Origin: Leptolyngbya sp. KIOST-1 | GTDB lineage: Bacteria; Cyanobacteriota; Cyanobacteriia; Phormidesmidales; Phormidesmidaceae | Length of the DNA stretch: 64,000 nucleotides | Assembly (NCBI RefSeq): GCF_000763385.1 | Contig: NZ_JQFA01000002.1 | Coordinates: 1,984,001-2,048,000 of the forward strand | Direction: 5' to 3' | In this document: piece after piece, positions 43,592 to 52,334 of the stretch | How the letters are laid out: each line of letters begins with the position of its first letter | Position numbering within the stretch: the first letter of the stretch is position 1 | Made by a program: the position numbers and the translations under genes | Notes under the pieces: generated by a model | The model's input: only the letters and a program-made list of their open reading frames with translations | Database searches by the model: none | What the model was told of the DNA's origin: nothing

Positions 43592-44875
43592 GTGACAGCC
43601 TCTCTTCTTCAAGCGCCTCGCCTGCACCGCACCGTTCTAGCCAATGGCTTAACCGTTCTGGTTCTAGAAAACCCGGTTGCCGACATTGTCTCCGCTCGCC
43701 TGTTCATCCGCGCTGGCAGTATCGTTGAAGCTCCTCACCAGGCCGGATTGGTGAGCTTTTTAATGGGCTTGCTGACCAAGGGAACCGAAACGCTCTCCTC
43801 GATGGCGATCGCCGAAACCGTTGAGTCGGTCGGGGCCAGCCTGGGCACCGATGCCGCCGCCGACTATAGCGTCATCAGCCTGAAAACCGTCTCCACTGAC
43901 TTTGCCCAGATTTTTGCCCTGGCTGCCACCGTGCTGCGCCAGCCCAGCTTCCCCCTCGACGAAATTGACCTGGAGCGCAAGCTCACCCTACAGCAAATTC
44001 GCTCCATGCAGGAGCAGCCCTTCACCGTCGCCTTCAACCAGCTGCGCCAAGCCATGTATGGCGAACACCCCTACGCCCTGCCCGGCATTGGCACCGAGGC
44101 CACCGTAAGCGCCATTACCCAGCAGGACCTGGTGGACTTTCACCGCCGGCACATGCGCCCCGACAACGTGGTGGTTACCATCGTGGGCCGGATTGCCCCC
44201 GAAACCGCCCTGGCCCAGGTGGAGCAGACCCTGGGCGACTGGAAAGCCCCGGCCACACAGCGCCCGACCCTCACCCTGCCCGCCGTGACCGCAGCCCCCA
44301 CCTGCTCCGTAGTCACCCAGGCCACCAACCAGGCGATTGTGATGGTGGGCTATCCGGCGGCCTCGGTTAAGCACCCCGCCTATCCCGTCCTGAAGCTGAT
44401 CAACACCTACCTGGGCAACGGTCTTTCCAGCCGCCTGTTCGTGGAGCTGCGCGAAAAACGCGGCCTGGCCTACGATGTGTCGGCGTTTTACCCCACTCGG
44501 CTGGGGCAGTCGCAGTTTGTCGCCTATATTGGCACCGCCCCCGAAAACACCGCCACCGCCCTGGAGGGGCTGCGGTTTGAGGTTGAGCGGCTGTGCACCA
44601 CCGTCCTCTCCGACGAGGAACTGCAGTCGGCCAAAAACAAACAGCTGGGCCAGTACGCCTTGGGTAAGCAGACCAACGCCCAGATCGCCCAACTGTTGGG
44701 TTGGTACGAAATTTTGGGCCTGGGGGTGGAGTACGACCAGCAGTTTCAGGACATGGTGGCGGCTGTGACGGTGCTCGACGCCGAAACCGTGGCCCAGGAG
44801 TTCTTCCATACCCCCTACATCTCCCTGCTGGGACCAGAGGAGTTTGTCGCCCCGGTCGCCGCCGCCCAGGCTTGA
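43592..44875 (+). CDS. M16 family peptidase-like protein, non-catalytic partner
   Basis: A 427-residue M16 protein whose zinc motif is lost: the expected HxxEH position reads GLVSFLMGLL. The C-terminal half keeps SSRLFVELREKRGLAYDVSAFY, the Arg/Tyr region that completes the active site of a partner subunit. Pairing with the upstream gene makes a two-subunit enzyme as in bacterial M16B heterodimers and mitochondrial processing peptidase (known type). GTG 43592 is the chosen start; TTG 43562 is an alternative. A 14-codon N-terminal stretch precedes the fold. Confidence 0.85.
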   Translation: MTASLLQAPRLHRTVLANGLTVLVLENPVADIVSARLFIRAGSIVEAPHQAGLVSFLMGLLTKGTETLSSMAIAETVESVGASLGTDAAADYSVISLKTVSTDFAQIFALAATVLRQPSFPLDEIDLERKLTLQQIRSMQEQPFTVAFNQLRQAMYGEHPYALPGIGTEATVSAITQQDLVDFHRRHMRPDNVVVTIVGRIAPETALAQVEQTLGDWKAPATQRPTLTLPAVTAAPTCSVVTQATNQAIVMVGYPAASVKHPAYPVLKLINTYLGNGLSSRLFVELREKRGLAYDVSAFYPTRLGQSQFVAYIGTAPENTATALEGLRFEVERLCTTVLSDEELQSAKNKQLGQYALGKQTNAQIAQLLGWYEILGLGVEYDQQFQDMVAAVTVLDAETVAQEFFHTPYISLLGPEEFVAPVAAAQA

Positions 44876-44894
44876 CTTCGAGAGCCTGCCCCAG

Positions 44895-44932
44895 CGGCAC
44901 CCAAACGGCACCCAAACGGCACCCAAACGGCA
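44895..44932. repeat. 11-bp tandem repeat, 3.5 units
   Basis: CGGCACCCAAA repeated three times, then CGGCA. It follows the stop codon of the second M16 gene by 19 bp. Confidence 0.92.
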
Positions 44933-45040
44933 ATAGTCATCGCCCAGGCAGTTTTGATTACCTGGGCTGAAGAATTGCTCAAACCATTGGCAATCGCCGG
45001 TTAAACGGGCTAGCGTGCGGAGGATGCGTTTTTATTCCCT

Positions 45041-45877
45041 ATGCGCCCCCTGTTGACTGGCACGCTCACCGTGGAAACGGTAACGGTCCCCATTCGTGAC
45101 CTGCCTCAGCGGCTGGAGGGGTGCCGCATTGTGCAGCTGTCCGATTTTCACTTTGACGGGCAGCGCCTCTCGCCGGGTCTGTTGCAGCAGGCGATCGATC
45201 GCGTCAACAGCCTGCGACCCGACCTGATTGCCCTCACTGGCGACTACGTCACCCATGACCCCGCCCCGATTTTTACCCTGGCCTCCTACCTCGGCCAGCT
45301 CCAGAGCCGCTACGGCACCGTGGCGGTGCTGGGCAACCACGACAACCGCAGCCTGGGCGGTCGCCGTACAATTCTGCGATCGCTCCAGCAGGCCGGCATT
45401 TGCACCCTGTGGAACGACATTGCTTACCCCCTGGGCGACGATCTACCGGTGGTGGGGCTGGCCGATTTCTGGTCGCGCGAGTTTTGTGCAGGCCATCAAT
45501 TGTTCAAGGCTCTGCCTTCGTCTCAGCCCCGACTCGTGCTCTCCCACAACCCTGACAGCGCGGAAGTCTTAGCCCGCTGGCGGGTCGATTTGCAGCTCTC
45601 GGGCCACACCCACGGTGGCCAAATTGTGCTGCCCGGCATTGGGCCAGCCGCAGCCATCGTCCAGGCGCTGCAGCTATCGCCGCTGTCGAAGCTACCCTTT
45701 GTACCCCACCGCAAGCGCAAGCGTTTAAAAACCGTGCACCACTGGGAATGGGTGTCAGGGCTGCACAGAGTGGGAGCAAATCAGCTGTACATCAACCGAG
45801 GCTTGGGTACCTACGCACCGGGGCGGCTGGGGTGTCCGCCGGAGGTGACGGTGGTGGAGTTAGTGAGGGGTGGGTGA
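45041..45877 (+). CDS. Metallophosphoesterase, YkuE/YaeI type
   Basis: A 278-residue calcineurin-like phosphoesterase. Metal-ligand motifs occur in order: QLSDFHFDG (Asp, His), TGDYV (Asp), LGNHDNRS (Asn-His-Asp), LSHNPD (His) and SGHTHGGQIVLPG (His). This is the class that acts on phospholipids or similar substrates at membranes (YkuE/LpxH-like). Convergent with the hydrolase gene, overlapping its 3' end by 18 bp. Confidence 0.9.
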   Translation: MRPLLTGTLTVETVTVPIRDLPQRLEGCRIVQLSDFHFDGQRLSPGLLQQAIDRVNSLRPDLIALTGDYVTHDPAPIFTLASYLGQLQSRYGTVAVLGNHDNRSLGGRRTILRSLQQAGICTLWNDIAYPLGDDLPVVGLADFWSREFCAGHQLFKALPSSQPRLVLSHNPDSAEVLARWRVDLQLSGHTHGGQIVLPGIGPAAAIVQALQLSPLSKLPFVPHRKRKRLKTVHHWEWVSGLHRVGANQLYINRGLGTYAPGRLGCPPEVTVVELVRGG

Positions 45878-46708
45878 GTGGGTGGGGAGGGGGGCAGGGC
45901 GATCGCTTGAGGGCAGTTGGTCGCTGTTGCGGACCTGCCCGGGCAAAAAATTGACCGCCCGCAGAATGGCCCCCAGGTTGACACCATCTTCCAGCAGGCT
46001 GGCGTGGCCACTGTGGGGCAGGGGGTAGATGCGGGGGTTGGGCAAGAGCGCCGCCAAACGCTGGGCTTCTTCTAGGGAGGGCAGCAGGCGATCGCCCAGG
46101 GAAGCTACCAGCAGCGTGGGGGCCGTCACCCGGTACAGCTGCAGTGGCTCCAGGCGAAACTGCGACAGCAGCGCCATTCGCCAGGCCGCACTGCTCTGGG
46201 TCACCGCCGCCATGGCGCGGATCAGGGCCTGCCGGTTGGCCTCGCCAATGCGGCTGAGGTTAGCCAGCATCGGCAGGCTGAACAGGTTAGAGCTCTGGTA
46301 CAGGGGTGCGGCCACCCAGGGGGTCAGGGTGGCCACCCAGTGCAGCCAGGGAAAGCGATGGAACGACGAAGCCGAGTTGATCAAAATCAGGTGACTGACC
46401 AGGTCAGGGGCCATGGCCACAATTCGCAGCGCCAGACAGGCCCCAAAGGACTCCCCGCAGAGGTAGATCGGGGCGGTGCCAGCCTCCTGACGAATCAGCT
46501 GCACGGCCTGGTGAGCCAGGCGCTCCCAGGAGGACAGGTCGTCGCCGGGGATAACCAGGCAGCGAATATTAAAGTGGGATTTGAGGCCAGCGCTTTGCAG
46601 GGCAAAGAGTTCGCCGCTGCCGTCCATGCCCGGTAGGTAGATAAACAGGGGACGGTCGGGGTGCTGGCCGGTCGGAGTGTAAAGCTTGAGGGGAATAGGT
46701 CCAGTCAT
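45860..46708 (-). CDS. Alpha/beta hydrolase
   Basis: A 282-residue alpha/beta-fold protein. FIYLPGMDGSGELFALQSAGL is the oxyanion strand, IYLCGESFGACLALRI the nucleophile elbow (GESFG, Ser ~105), and LPHSGHASLLEDG contains the catalytic His. Substrate unknown. The last codons overlap the convergent metallophosphoesterase by 18 bp. It may be expressed with plsC and rlmN upstream on the same strand, though 116 bp separate it from plsC. Confidence 0.88.
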   Translation of the reverse strand: MTGPIPLKLYTPTGQHPDRPLFIYLPGMDGSGELFALQSAGLKSHFNIRCLVIPGDDLSSWERLAHQAVQLIRQEAGTAPIYLCGESFGACLALRIVAMAPDLVSHLILINSASSFHRFPWLHWVATLTPWVAAPLYQSSNLFSLPMLANLSRIGEANRQALIRAMAAVTQSSAAWRMALLSQFRLEPLQLYRVTAPTLLVASLGDRLLPSLEEAQRLAALLPNPRIYPLPHSGHASLLEDGVNLGAILRAVNFLPGQVRNSDQLPSSDRPAPLPTHSPTPH

Positions 46709-46824
46709 AGCTGATCAATGGAAACACCGAGCAGACGCTGGATTTGCCGTCGGGTCCAAACCCGATCGCAGTTGTCCAGCCGCAGGGGGCCTGGCGTTAG
46801 TCTCAGGTCCGTCACACCCACCCA

Positions 46825-47577
46825 TCAGTAGTGGCCCTGCTTGAGCAGCCTGGCTACTTCATCTTCGCAGCACTGGGTCAGCTCTGTGGCCAAACTGCTG
46901 GTGCCTTTGGTGCGGTAGCGCGATCGCAGCCGTCCGTCCACCCGCACGGGCCGGCCAATCAGGAGGTCGACCTCCTGGTAAAACACCGCCGGGTGCCACC
47001 CCGGCTGCTGAAACAGCGGCTCAGAGGCATCAAAGATACTCAGCCAGCGCAGGGGGACCACCGAATTGGTGGTTTCCCGATGGGCCGCGATCGCCACAGG
47101 CACTATCACCAGTTCCTCCACGGGGGCCCGCAGGGCCAGGTGGGCAAACCCCCGATGGAAACTGTTCAGGTTGTCGGGGGTGGTCTTGTTGACCATGGGG
47201 GCGGCCCCCTCTGGGAAAATACCCAAAGCCTCGCCGTTGCCCAGGGCAGTCATGGCGCGCCGAAAAAAGGCGGTCTGGCCCTTGCCAGGGGCATCCAGGG
47301 GCAGACAGCCCAGGGCACTGACCACGTTGCGCAAGCCCGGCACCTGACTCATGTAGTGGTGGCAGGCAAAGCGCACTGGGCGACCCATGGCGCTCATCAG
47401 CAGCGGCGCATCCATAATGCTGCGGTGGTTGCTGACCACCACCAGGGGCTGATGGGGCGGCAGGCGATCGCGCCCGTGGACCGACATTTTCACCTGTGAC
47501 AGGGCCAGCAGCCAGTTAGACATATCCAACGGATTAGCGCTTAGCGATGTCAGCGGCGGTACAGGAGCTAGGGCCAT
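46825..47577 (-). CDS. plsC: 1-acyl-sn-glycerol-3-phosphate acyltransferase (PlsC family)
   Basis: A 250-residue acyltransferase that makes phosphatidic acid from lysophosphatidic acid. VVVSNHRSIMDAPLL is the NHxxxxD catalytic box (~49-54) and LGIFPEGAAP the EGTR-type phosphate-binding motif. A hydrophobic stretch lies near the N-terminus. A second Met at residue 19 (47523) is an alternative start. Sits on the minus strand between rlmN and the hydrolase. Confidence 0.92.
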   Translation of the reverse strand: MALAPVPPLTSLSANPLDMSNWLLALSQVKMSVHGRDRLPPHQPLVVVSNHRSIMDAPLLMSAMGRPVRFACHHYMSQVPGLRNVVSALGCLPLDAPGKGQTAFFRRAMTALGNGEALGIFPEGAAPMVNKTTPDNLNSFHRGFAHLALRAPVEELVIVPVAIAAHRETTNSVVPLRWLSIFDASEPLFQQPGWHPAVFYQEVDLLIGRPVRVDGRLRSRYRTKGTSSLATELTQCCEDEVARLLKQGHY

Positions 47578-47792
47578 TCGAACCTACGGGAAAGAAGAAC
47601 GACTCCGCCGCCCAGAACAGCGGGCAGCGAAACCTTACTTTGTACAACGTAACAAAATCTCAGGCCCTCAGAGGCGGGCAAACCCACCTCCGGCAGCGAG
47701 ATCTCCCCACCGATAGACCGCTGGTCGGGGGCCGGGTTCAGGCGTGGCCACACCTACGGGATCAAGGTTGGAGCCAGGCCGGGGAAAACACC

Positions 47793-48875
47793 TCAGCGAT
47801 GGGAGGCACGCAGCTGTCCACAGGCGGCGTTTTCCTCCAGTCCCCGAGAGTAGCGCACCGTCACGGCAATGCGGCGCGCCTCTAGCTCAGCCACAAACGT
47901 ACGAATGCTGGCCTCGCTGGGACGCTGGTAATCAACCTCGCTGATGGGGTTGTAGGGGATCAGGTTGACGTGACTCTGGAAGCCACGCAGATGCTGAGCC
48001 AGTTCGGCGGCGTTGGCCGGCTGGTCGTTGAGCCCGGCCAGCAGAATATACTCAAAGGTCACCCGCCGCCCGGTGATCTGCACGTACTCGCGGCACTCAT
48101 CGAGCAGCGTCTCCAGGGGGTAGGCCCCGGCGCTGGGAATGAGCTGGAGCCGCTGGGTCTGGTTGGAGGCGTGCAGACTGACTGCCAGGGTGACCTGGAG
48201 CTGCTCGGCCGCCAGGGCGCGAATCCGGCCCGGCACCCCCACCGTAGACAGGGTGATGGCCCGCTGGCCAATGCCCACGTCGCGGTTGAGGCAGCGAATG
48301 GCGGCCACCACGTTAGCGGTATTGAGCAGCGGTTCGCCCATGCCCATAAAGACAATGTGGCTGACCCGCTGGCCAAAGTCTTCCTGTACCGTCAGCACCT
48401 GGTCGACGATTTCGTGGGTGGCCAGGTTGCGCACAAAGCCGCCTTTGCCCGTGGCGCAGAAGTCGCAGGCCATGGGGCAGCCCACCTGGGACGACACGCA
48501 CACCGTCAGCCGCTTGGCCGAGGGAATGCCCACGGCTTCAATAATCTGGCCATCGGCCAGCTTCAGCAAATATTTCACCGTGCCATCGCTGGCCACCACG
48601 CGATGGTGCAGGGTGGAGCGGCCCAGATCCACCTGGGCCATGGCCTGGCGCCAGGCTTTGGGGAAGACGGTGATATCCTGGAGCGATCGCGCCCCCTGCT
48701 GGTACAGCCACTGGTAGAGCTGCTTGCCGCGATAGGCGGGCTGCCCCTGGGCCTGCACCCACTCGGTCAGTTCCGCCAGCGATTGGCCCAGCAGCGGTCT
48801 GTGGGGCGATCGCGACTCCTCGGGCAGAGCCGCCTCGGAGCCTGGGGCAGATGTAGACAGGGAAGTAACGGCCAT
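47793..48875 (-). CDS. rlmN: 23S rRNA/tRNA (adenine-C2)-methyltransferase RlmN
   Basis: A 360-residue radical SAM enzyme. The cluster motif CxxxCxxC is in [13 protein letters not shown] (~131-138); the two substrate Cys of RlmN are near ENAACGQLR at the C-terminus (Cys ~352) and in the N-terminal part as expected. MGMGEPLLN and [15 protein letters not shown] are also diagnostic. It methylates A2503 of 23S rRNA and some tRNAs. 215 bp without a gene follow before plsC. Confidence 0.96.
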   Translation of the reverse strand: MAVTSLSTSAPGSEAALPEESRSPHRPLLGQSLAELTEWVQAQGQPAYRGKQLYQWLYQQGARSLQDITVFPKAWRQAMAQVDLGRSTLHHRVVASDGTVKYLLKLADGQIIEAVGIPSAKRLTVCVSSQVGCPMACDFCATGKGGFVRNLATHEIVDQVLTVQEDFGQRVSHIVFMGMGEPLLNTANVVAAIRCLNRDVGIGQRAITLSTVGVPGRIRALAAEQLQVTLAVSLHASNQTQRLQLIPSAGAYPLETLLDECREYVQITGRRVTFEYILLAGLNDQPANAAELAQHLRGFQSHVNLIPYNPISEVDYQRPSEASIRTFVAELEARRIAVTVRYSRGLEENAACGQLRASHR

Positions 48876-48970
48876 AGCAGCAGTAGGGGCACTATCTTCT
48901 ATTCTAGTGGCTTTTACCCACGGCTTCGATCTGCCGCCGCTGGGGCAGAGCAGCCAGGGTCTGACTGCCC

Positions 48971-49828
48971 CTAGACGCGACGGCGGCTGGGAAAGTCGCC
49001 GGAGCCATCGCTCTTGGGAGGTGTAACGGTATTGGTTCGCATCAGGTCAACCAGCCCCTCCGTCAGCATTTTCGGGTCCATAAACAGCACCTTGGAGTTT
49101 TCACTCTCTCCCAGCTTCTGGTTGGCTTCCACGTAGCGCTGGGCCAACAGGTAGTTAAGAATTTCGCCAGTATCGCTGCGCTGCTGGAGGGCGTTTGAGA
49201 GCATCTGAATCGACTCCACGGTGGCCTGGGCGCGCTTAATAGCGGCCTCCTGTTCCCCTTGGGCTTCCAGCACCGTAGCTCGCCGTTTTAGCTCCGCTGC
49301 CTGCTGCAGCTGCATCGACCGTCGCACCTCCTCCGGCGGCACAATTTCCTGCACCTCTACTCGAGTCACCTTCACCCCCCAGGGTTCGGTGGCCTCATCC
49401 AGCTGCGAGAGCAGTGCCCGGTTGAGCTCATCGCGGGAGGAGAAGGTTTCTTCAAACTTCATCTTGCCGATCTCGGATCGCAGGGTGGTGATCACCAGTT
49501 CTTCAATGCCCTGCTCCACGTTTTCGATCGCGTAGTAGGTCAGCTCCAGCTCCAGGATGCGCCAGTACACCACCGCATCCACCTCTAGAAACACGTTGTC
49601 GCTGGTGATAGCCCCCTGCTTGGCCACATCGAGAATCTGTTCGCGCACGCTGTCGCGCAGCACAATGTAGTCGAGCACCGGCACGATGAAATTCATCCCC
49701 GGCTTGAGCTTGCGATGGTAACGCCCCAGCCGTTCCACCAGAGCTTCGGTGCCCTGGTTAATAATGCGTACCGAACCTACGGTGTAACCAATGATGATCA
49801 GCGCCAAAATTCCAATGATCGACGGCAC
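48971..49828 (-). CDS. SPFH/prohibitin-family membrane protein (paraslipin/QmcA-like)
   Basis: A 285-residue protein with one N-terminal membrane helix ([17 protein letters not shown]), then the SPFH domain: [71 protein letters not shown] and [16 protein letters not shown], and a helical C-terminal region ([20 protein letters not shown]). Such proteins form large membrane rings and can hold proteases such as FtsH. The stop is 95 bp upstream of rlmN's start on the same strand. Confidence 0.9.
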   Translation of the reverse strand: MPSIIGILALIIIGYTVGSVRIINQGTEALVERLGRYHRKLKPGMNFIVPVLDYIVLRDSVREQILDVAKQGAITSDNVFLEVDAVVYWRILELELTYYAIENVEQGIEELVITTLRSEIGKMKFEETFSSRDELNRALLSQLDEATEPWGVKVTRVEVQEIVPPEEVRRSMQLQQAAELKRRATVLEAQGEQEAAIKRAQATVESIQMLSNALQQRSDTGEILNYLLAQRYVEANQKLGESENSKVLFMDPKMLTEGLVDLMRTNTVTPPKSDGSGDFPSRRRV

Positions 49829-49901
49829 GGCTAGGCCTCAGGACTAAACGTTAAGTAAACCTGTTCTACCTCCAAGTGTATCGACTTCTGCCCAAAGTGA
49901 G

Positions 49902-50828
49902 CTAAACCCCACCCGCCCGCTCCGTTTCCCCACGGGCCACCCGCTCCAGTACCGTCATCGGCCCCAGGGCCTTGAGCAGATCGAGCTGATCCAGGTTCTT
50001 GACCAGCAGCGACCCGGCAAACCCCAGGGAGTTGACCGGAATCGACTGGTAGTGGTCAGACTGGCGGGCCACCGCAATCATCCACTCGCGGGTGACCAGC
50101 AGGTTGTAGGGAAAGCGAGTGGGCGACTGGTCCCAGGCGGCGCCCAGGTGGGCGAGCAGCGCCCGGTAGGTCGCCAGCAGCGTTTTACCGCTGGGGGAAG
50201 GCCGCTCTGCCAGCGGCAAAATGGCGTGGTGAAAGGGCAGCACGGGCGATCGCAGCGGGCCCAGAGCGGCGGTCATGTCTCCCAGGGCGGCGATGACGGT
50301 GGCCAGGGGCAGGGGGCTGCGATCGGGACAGAGGGGCGGCGGCACCAGCTGCAGGTGCTTGTGGCGCTGACTGGCCCCCGCCCGCCGACCGCCGTTGTAA
50401 AACGCCAGGCCGTCAATCTCGGCCATACCGAGGGCCAGGGCCTCAAAGTCGGCCTCCGTCAGCCAGGTATCTTGATCTTCAAAGGCGCGGGTGACAATCA
50501 ACACATGGTGGTCAACCACGTTGTACTTGTTGAGCAGGCACAGGTGGGTGTCCGACAGGTTGGCCACAAACAGGTCCGGGTCGTAGGGCAAAAACGGATT
50601 GGCTGGCTTACCGGCCTGCTGCTGGGCTTGCTGCGCCCGATCGGCCTTTTCTTTGCGGACCAGGTTGGCCAAAATTCTTACCAAAAACCGCATCCCCCCC
50701 TGCTCGACAAACTCGTAGCGGGTGTCGATGGGCTGTAGGGCACCACAGGCCAGGGCGTGGTCGGTCTGCCGCTGAATTTTGCTCCAGAGATCACCGGGGG
50801 CTAATCCGGCCTCGGCGGAATGGGCCAT
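49902..50828 (-). CDS. apa: ATP adenylyltransferase (diadenosine tetraphosphate phosphorylase)
   Basis: A 308-residue HIT-fold enzyme that splits Ap4A with phosphate to ATP and ADP. YNVVDHHVLIVTRAFEDQ is the conserved nucleotide-binding region and ASQRHKHLQLVPPPL the HxHxQ catalytic motif (~residue 155). Length fits cyanobacterial Apa2. On the minus strand, 73 bp before the SPFH gene. Confidence 0.92.
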   Translation of the reverse strand: MAHSAEAGLAPGDLWSKIQRQTDHALACGALQPIDTRYEFVEQGGMRFLVRILANLVRKEKADRAQQAQQQAGKPANPFLPYDPDLFVANLSDTHLCLLNKYNVVDHHVLIVTRAFEDQDTWLTEADFEALALGMAEIDGLAFYNGGRRAGASQRHKHLQLVPPPLCPDRSPLPLATVIAALGDMTAALGPLRSPVLPFHHAILPLAERPSPSGKTLLATYRALLAHLGAAWDQSPTRFPYNLLVTREWMIAVARQSDHYQSIPVNSLGFAGSLLVKNLDQLDLLKALGPMTVLERVARGETERAGGV

Positions 50829-51420
50829 AGAGACACAAGCGGAAACGTCACTCCACCGACTCTAGCAAACCCCTGTTCCCAAAAACAGAGGCAAACCGCA
50901 GGATTAGCTTCCCAAATTAGCAGGCAATACAGGTAATAAATGTGTTTAGCAAGAATGTGTTTGGCAGGGATTACCCTGCGCCCATCCGTTCTTTAATCAG
51001 GGCTGCCAACTAATCAAGATGACCTAATAAAGAGAGCAAAGACCTTTAAACGCAACAACACCCAATTCCCAGCCAAAGAACTTCCTCCATTGCGTCGAGC
51101 CTTTACGGAGTTTGAGGAAGCCGTTTAAACTCTACTGAGCTTAAAGGTACAAGCCTCATTATCTCCCATTTACCTACTTAAGGAAGGATTGAACAGGGTT
51201 TTGGGTGCTGCTGTTTAGACGAGACAGATGTAGAATTAACAGCGCTTTCACTCCTTCTTGTGTGTGGACAATTGGCTGTTTGATCTGCCAGGGGAGCCTC
51301 ATCGGCTCCACATTCAATATAACCCTGGTCGTTTACGAAGCTGCAACGGTGAAACGATCTTTAACACTGGCAAAACTGCTTTTTGACCTGGGCCCATCGG
51401 CCTTAATTTGTAGTCCACAG
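50829..51420. other. 592-bp intergenic region between apa and cupin genes
   Basis: I see no gene here. The region is AT-richer than its neighbours, so it may hold promoters for the minus-strand apa and possibly remnants. A short imperfect repeat (AATGTGTTTAGCA / AATGTGTTTGGCA, 50938-50950 and 50955-50967) occurs. Confidence 0.5.
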
Positions 51421-51762
51421 TCATCCGGCGTCGGTGTAGTGAATGGCCAGCCAAATGCAGGGGGGATCGGTGCTGGTGTAATCAACCCGATGGCGCACAT
51501 GGGCCGGGATCAAGACGTAGTCGCCCGGCCCCATCGACAGAACCGCGCCATCCTCGTAGGTGAGGGTGGCGCGCCCCTGGAGCAACACGACCCACTCGGT
51601 CCAGCCCTGGTCGTACCAATCGCCGGGGGGTGTTGTATGCCCGATTGAAACAATGCGCTCAACCCGCAGATTGGTGGTTTCTATCAGGCTGGTCAACGCC
51701 TCTCCATCGGGCAACGACTCGGGTAGCTGAAACAGATGGCCAGGCTCTAGGGAGGAGGGCAT
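51421..51762 (-). CDS. Cupin-domain protein (small)
   Basis: A 113-residue single-domain cupin. WVVLLQGRATLTYEDGAVLSMGPGDYVLIPAHVRHRVDY holds the cupin 1 and cupin 2 strands with GPGDY and H...H near the end. It is preceded by a small gene of unknown function on the same strand (18 bp), suggesting one operon. No substrate can be inferred. Confidence 0.82.
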   Translation of the reverse strand: MPSSLEPGHLFQLPESLPDGEALTSLIETTNLRVERIVSIGHTTPPGDWYDQGWTEWVVLLQGRATLTYEDGAVLSMGPGDYVLIPAHVRHRVDYTSTDPPCIWLAIHYTDAG

Positions 51763-51780
51763 GGGGGTTTGGCGATCGCC

Positions 51781-51996
51781 CTAGTTAATGGAGCAGCCGT
51801 CTTGGTCGCAGGTAACCTTAGATGCGACTGCGCTTTCGGGCACGACCGTAAACCCTCCCACGCTGACGCCCGTCACGCCATACTGGTCGCGCAGCACTTG
51901 ATTAAAGCTAGCGATGATCTCCGGCAGCTGTTGCTCCAGCACCGATCGCACCTGATTGGCCTCGGGGGGAGGGCTGCCAACGGTTTCTACAGACAT
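51781..51996 (-). CDS. Small protein of unknown function
   Basis: A 71-residue protein, MSVETVGSPPPEANQVRSVLEQQLPEII..., ending VTCDQDGCSIN with two Cys four residues apart. No membrane segment. Not recognised. It is 18 bp upstream of the cupin gene on the same strand and could share its transcript. Confidence 0.6.
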   Translation of the reverse strand: MSVETVGSPPPEANQVRSVLEQQLPEIIASFNQVLRDQYGVTGVSVGGFTVVPESAVASKVTCDQDGCSIN

Positions 51997-52104
51997 AGAT
52001 CCAAGCCAGTAACGTCTGCCTTCATTGTAGGGGGCCAGGAAATCGCCTCACCCGTTTCCTTTACGGCTCTACATACTGGCGGCCTTGATAATGGCCGGCT
52101 TGGG

Positions 52105-52148
52105 TTGGCCATCTGTTGGCCATCTGTTGACCATCTGTTGACCATCTA
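52105..52148. repeat. 11-bp tandem repeat, four units
   Basis: Four copies of TTGGCCATCTG (the third and fourth read TTGACCATCT) in the 338-bp gap 51997-52334, which contains no gene. A six-bp hairpin, CCGAGC/GCTCGG, lies in 52233-52253 before the DICT gene. Confidence 0.9.
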
Positions 52149-52334
52149 TCGGGAACCTGTCAGCGGAATAGCTCAGCGAACCCAGCGGCTAAGCCCTGCT
52201 CACCCCAGGCTGCGTTATCATCCACAAATACGTGGGCCGAGCCTAGGTCCAGCTCGGGGTCGGTTGTCTTCCACGGGCAAAACTCCAAGGCTGGACTTGG
52301 ATTTGGTTTGAATTTGGCTTACACACATTAGGGG

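Noticed and set aside
51205..51648. Plus-strand open frame of 147 codons
   Set aside because: Half lies antisense to the cupin gene and the rest is unconserved-looking; no ribosome-binding site.
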